A stretch of 64,000 nucleotides of DNA, taken from the NCBI GenBank assembly GCA_019285715.1, contig CP079108.1, forward strand, positions 744,001 to 808,000, given 5' to 3'. Position 1 is the first letter of the stretch; every line of letters begins with the position of its first letter. The notes below the pieces were generated by a model. The model was not told the origin of the DNA. It was given only the letters and a program-made list of their open reading frames with translations, and did not search any database. This document shows, piece after piece, positions 63,262 to 64,000 of this stretch. Source of the stretch: Sphingosinicellaceae bacterium. Lineage in GTDB: Bacteria; Pseudomonadota; Alphaproteobacteria; Sphingomonadales; Sphingomonadaceae. Both the position numbers and the translations under genes were made by a program.

Positions 63262-63861
63262 ATGACCAGTATGCTTAAGCTTATCACGACCGCTGCGTTT
63301 CTCGGCTCCGCGTCCATCGCATCGGCTGCCACCACCCTGTATACCTTCGACGACGCTGCCTATCAGAGCGTCTTCTCGTTCAGCCCATATGCGTCGGTCG
63401 TTTCGGGCTCGCTGCATAACAAGTATGCTGCGCCGACGATCGCGGGCGTGGCTGATGCTACCAAGTATCTGGCCGTTCTCGGCGGTGGCCAGGCGACCTT
63501 CACCCAGGCTATCGGAAACATCACCACCGTCAGCTACGACTGGGGATCGATCGACCGGTTCAACTCCGTCAAGGCCTACAGTGGCGACACGCTTGTTTCG
63601 ACGATCTACGGCTCGGCATTCCCGCCGGCCACGGGTGACATCTCGTCAGCCGCGACGAACAAGTACGTCACGCTGAACTATGCCGCTTCGGCGAACATCA
63701 CCAAGCTGGTCTTCGGTTCGGACACCAACTCGTTCGAGCTCGACAACATCTCGGTCACGGCCGTCCCCGAGCCCGCCACTTGGGCGATGCTCATCGCCGG
63801 TATGGCTATGACCGGTGCGACCATGCGCCGGCGTCGCGGCGTCACCGTCGTCGCCTCATAA
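63262..63861 (+). CDS. PEPxxWA-CTERM exported protein
   Basis: A 199-residue protein with an N-terminal signal peptide (LKLITTAAFLGSASIASA) and a C-terminal sorting signal: VPEPATWAM, a short hydrophobic helix (LIAGMAMTGATM) and an RRRR tail. PEP-CTERM proteins are sorted and cleaved by exosortase, often in bacteria that make exopolysaccharide. The middle (about 30-170) is a Ser/Thr/Gly-rich beta domain with NSFELDNISVTA before the signal, as in relatives; it has no enzymatic motif. The exosortase gene is not in the window. ATG 63262 is preferred; the start eight codons earlier is not signal-like. Confidence 0.88.
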   Translation: MTSMLKLITTAAFLGSASIASAATTLYTFDDAAYQSVFSFSPYASVVSGSLHNKYAAPTIAGVADATKYLAVLGGGQATFTQAIGNITTVSYDWGSIDRFNSVKAYSGDTLVSTIYGSAFPPATGDISSAATNKYVTLNYAASANITKLVFGSDTNSFELDNISVTAVPEPATWAMLIAGMAMTGATMRRRRGVTVVAS

Positions 63862-63866
63862 GCCGA

Positions 63867-63894
63867 TGGCCGCGGTCCTGACGGACCGCGGCCA
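63867..63894. terminator. Perfect 12-bp hairpin after the PEP-CTERM gene
   Basis: TGGCCGCGGTCC (63867-63878) pairs with GGACCGCGGCCA (63883-63894), loop TGAC, starting five bases after the stop codon. Position and strength suggest a terminator, though no T run follows. Confidence 0.65.
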
Positions 63895-63912
63895 ACTCGC
63901 TGGATTGCGAGA

Positions 63913-63945
63913 AGCACGGGGTGGGCAACACCCGCCCCGTGTTGC
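63913..63945. terminator. Second hairpin between convergent genes, likely terminator of the OmpA-like gene
   Basis: CACGGGGTGGG and ACCCGCCCCGTG, ending next to the minus-strand stop, form an 11-pair stem with one G-T pair and a short loop. It directly abuts the OmpA-like stop codon. No T run. Confidence 0.55.
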
Positions 63946-64000
63946 TTACAGGCCGTCGAGACCCTTGCTGACCAGGATATTCACCGCAACACGGCGGTTC
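63946..64000 (-). CDS. OmpA-family protein, last 17 codons (gene continues beyond the window)
   Basis: Only the C-terminal end is present: NRRVAVNILVSKGLDGL and a TAA at 63946. NRRV followed by this short beta strand is the end of the peptidoglycan-binding OmpA domain as seen in sphingomonad OmpA-like proteins. Too short for more, but the frame and the adjacent hairpin support a real gene end. Confidence 0.65.
   Translation of the reverse strand, partial: NRRVAVNILVSKGLDGL

Noticed and set aside
1-64000. CRISPR arrays, insertion sequences, prophage or integrase genes, tRNA and rRNA genes
   Set aside because: No regularly spaced repeats, no transposase or integrase motifs, and no recognisable RNA gene sequences were found when reading the intergenic regions.

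Overview
The window looks like chromosomal DNA of a GC-rich alphaproteobacterium of the Sphingomonadales type. The signs are four TonB-dependent receptors beside catabolic genes, a PepSY membrane operon with a possible Fur site, a broken UrcA-family gene, a PEPxxWA-CTERM protein, an NdvB-type cyclic glucan synthase and pervasive ATGA stop/start overlaps. I see no rRNA, tRNA, CRISPR array, insertion sequence or phage gene, and no clear border of a mobile element. Family assignments rest on motif recognition by eye.

Layout. Bases 1-1628 hold two transglutaminase-like genes on the minus strand; the first is cut by the window edge. Next come a decayed hydrolase fragment and an SsuA-like binding-protein gene broken by one in-frame stop. 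Bases 3203-11857 are a plus-strand cassette: a MalT-type LuxR regulator, a HyuA-like protein, a DUF917 protein, a TonB receptor and an NCS1 permease, as expected for uptake and breakdown of a hydantoin-like or other cyclic amide. Bases 12100-16469 encode a tripartite EmrA/EmrB/NodT-type efflux pump. Bases 16473-23530 hold a receptor and a GATase-like AraC regulator divergent from a Rieske oxygenase, a GMC oxidoreductase and a class II aldolase, probably a second catabolic unit. Bases 23518-25708 are a three-gene PepSY operon.

Bases 25847-29957 hold an unusual group: two paralogous thymidylate-kinase-like P-loop proteins flanking a CHAD-like protein and a Wzx-like flippase. Bases 30013-35209 are a soluble NAD-dependent formate dehydrogenase operon (fdsG-B-A-D, no fdsC) divergent from a LysR regulator. 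Bases 36331-44511 are one gene of 2726 codons for a cyclic beta-1,2-glucan synthase. After it come a YghU-type glutathione transferase, a DUF1501/DUF1800 pair, a DUF6629-like membrane protein, a thioesterase, a stand-alone E2 acyltransferase domain, another receptor and a glycerate-kinase-like P-loop protein.

Bases 54395-61189 hold a MarR regulator, a VOC protein, two exported amidohydrolases and a receptor whose translation starts resemble that of the first amidohydrolase; this may be a third scavenging unit. The window ends with a urcA-like gene broken by a TGA, a divergent GcvA-type LysR gene, a PEP-CTERM protein and the 3' end of an OmpA-like gene on the opposite strand. The recurring theme is a local regulator, an outer-membrane receptor and a short degradative pathway.
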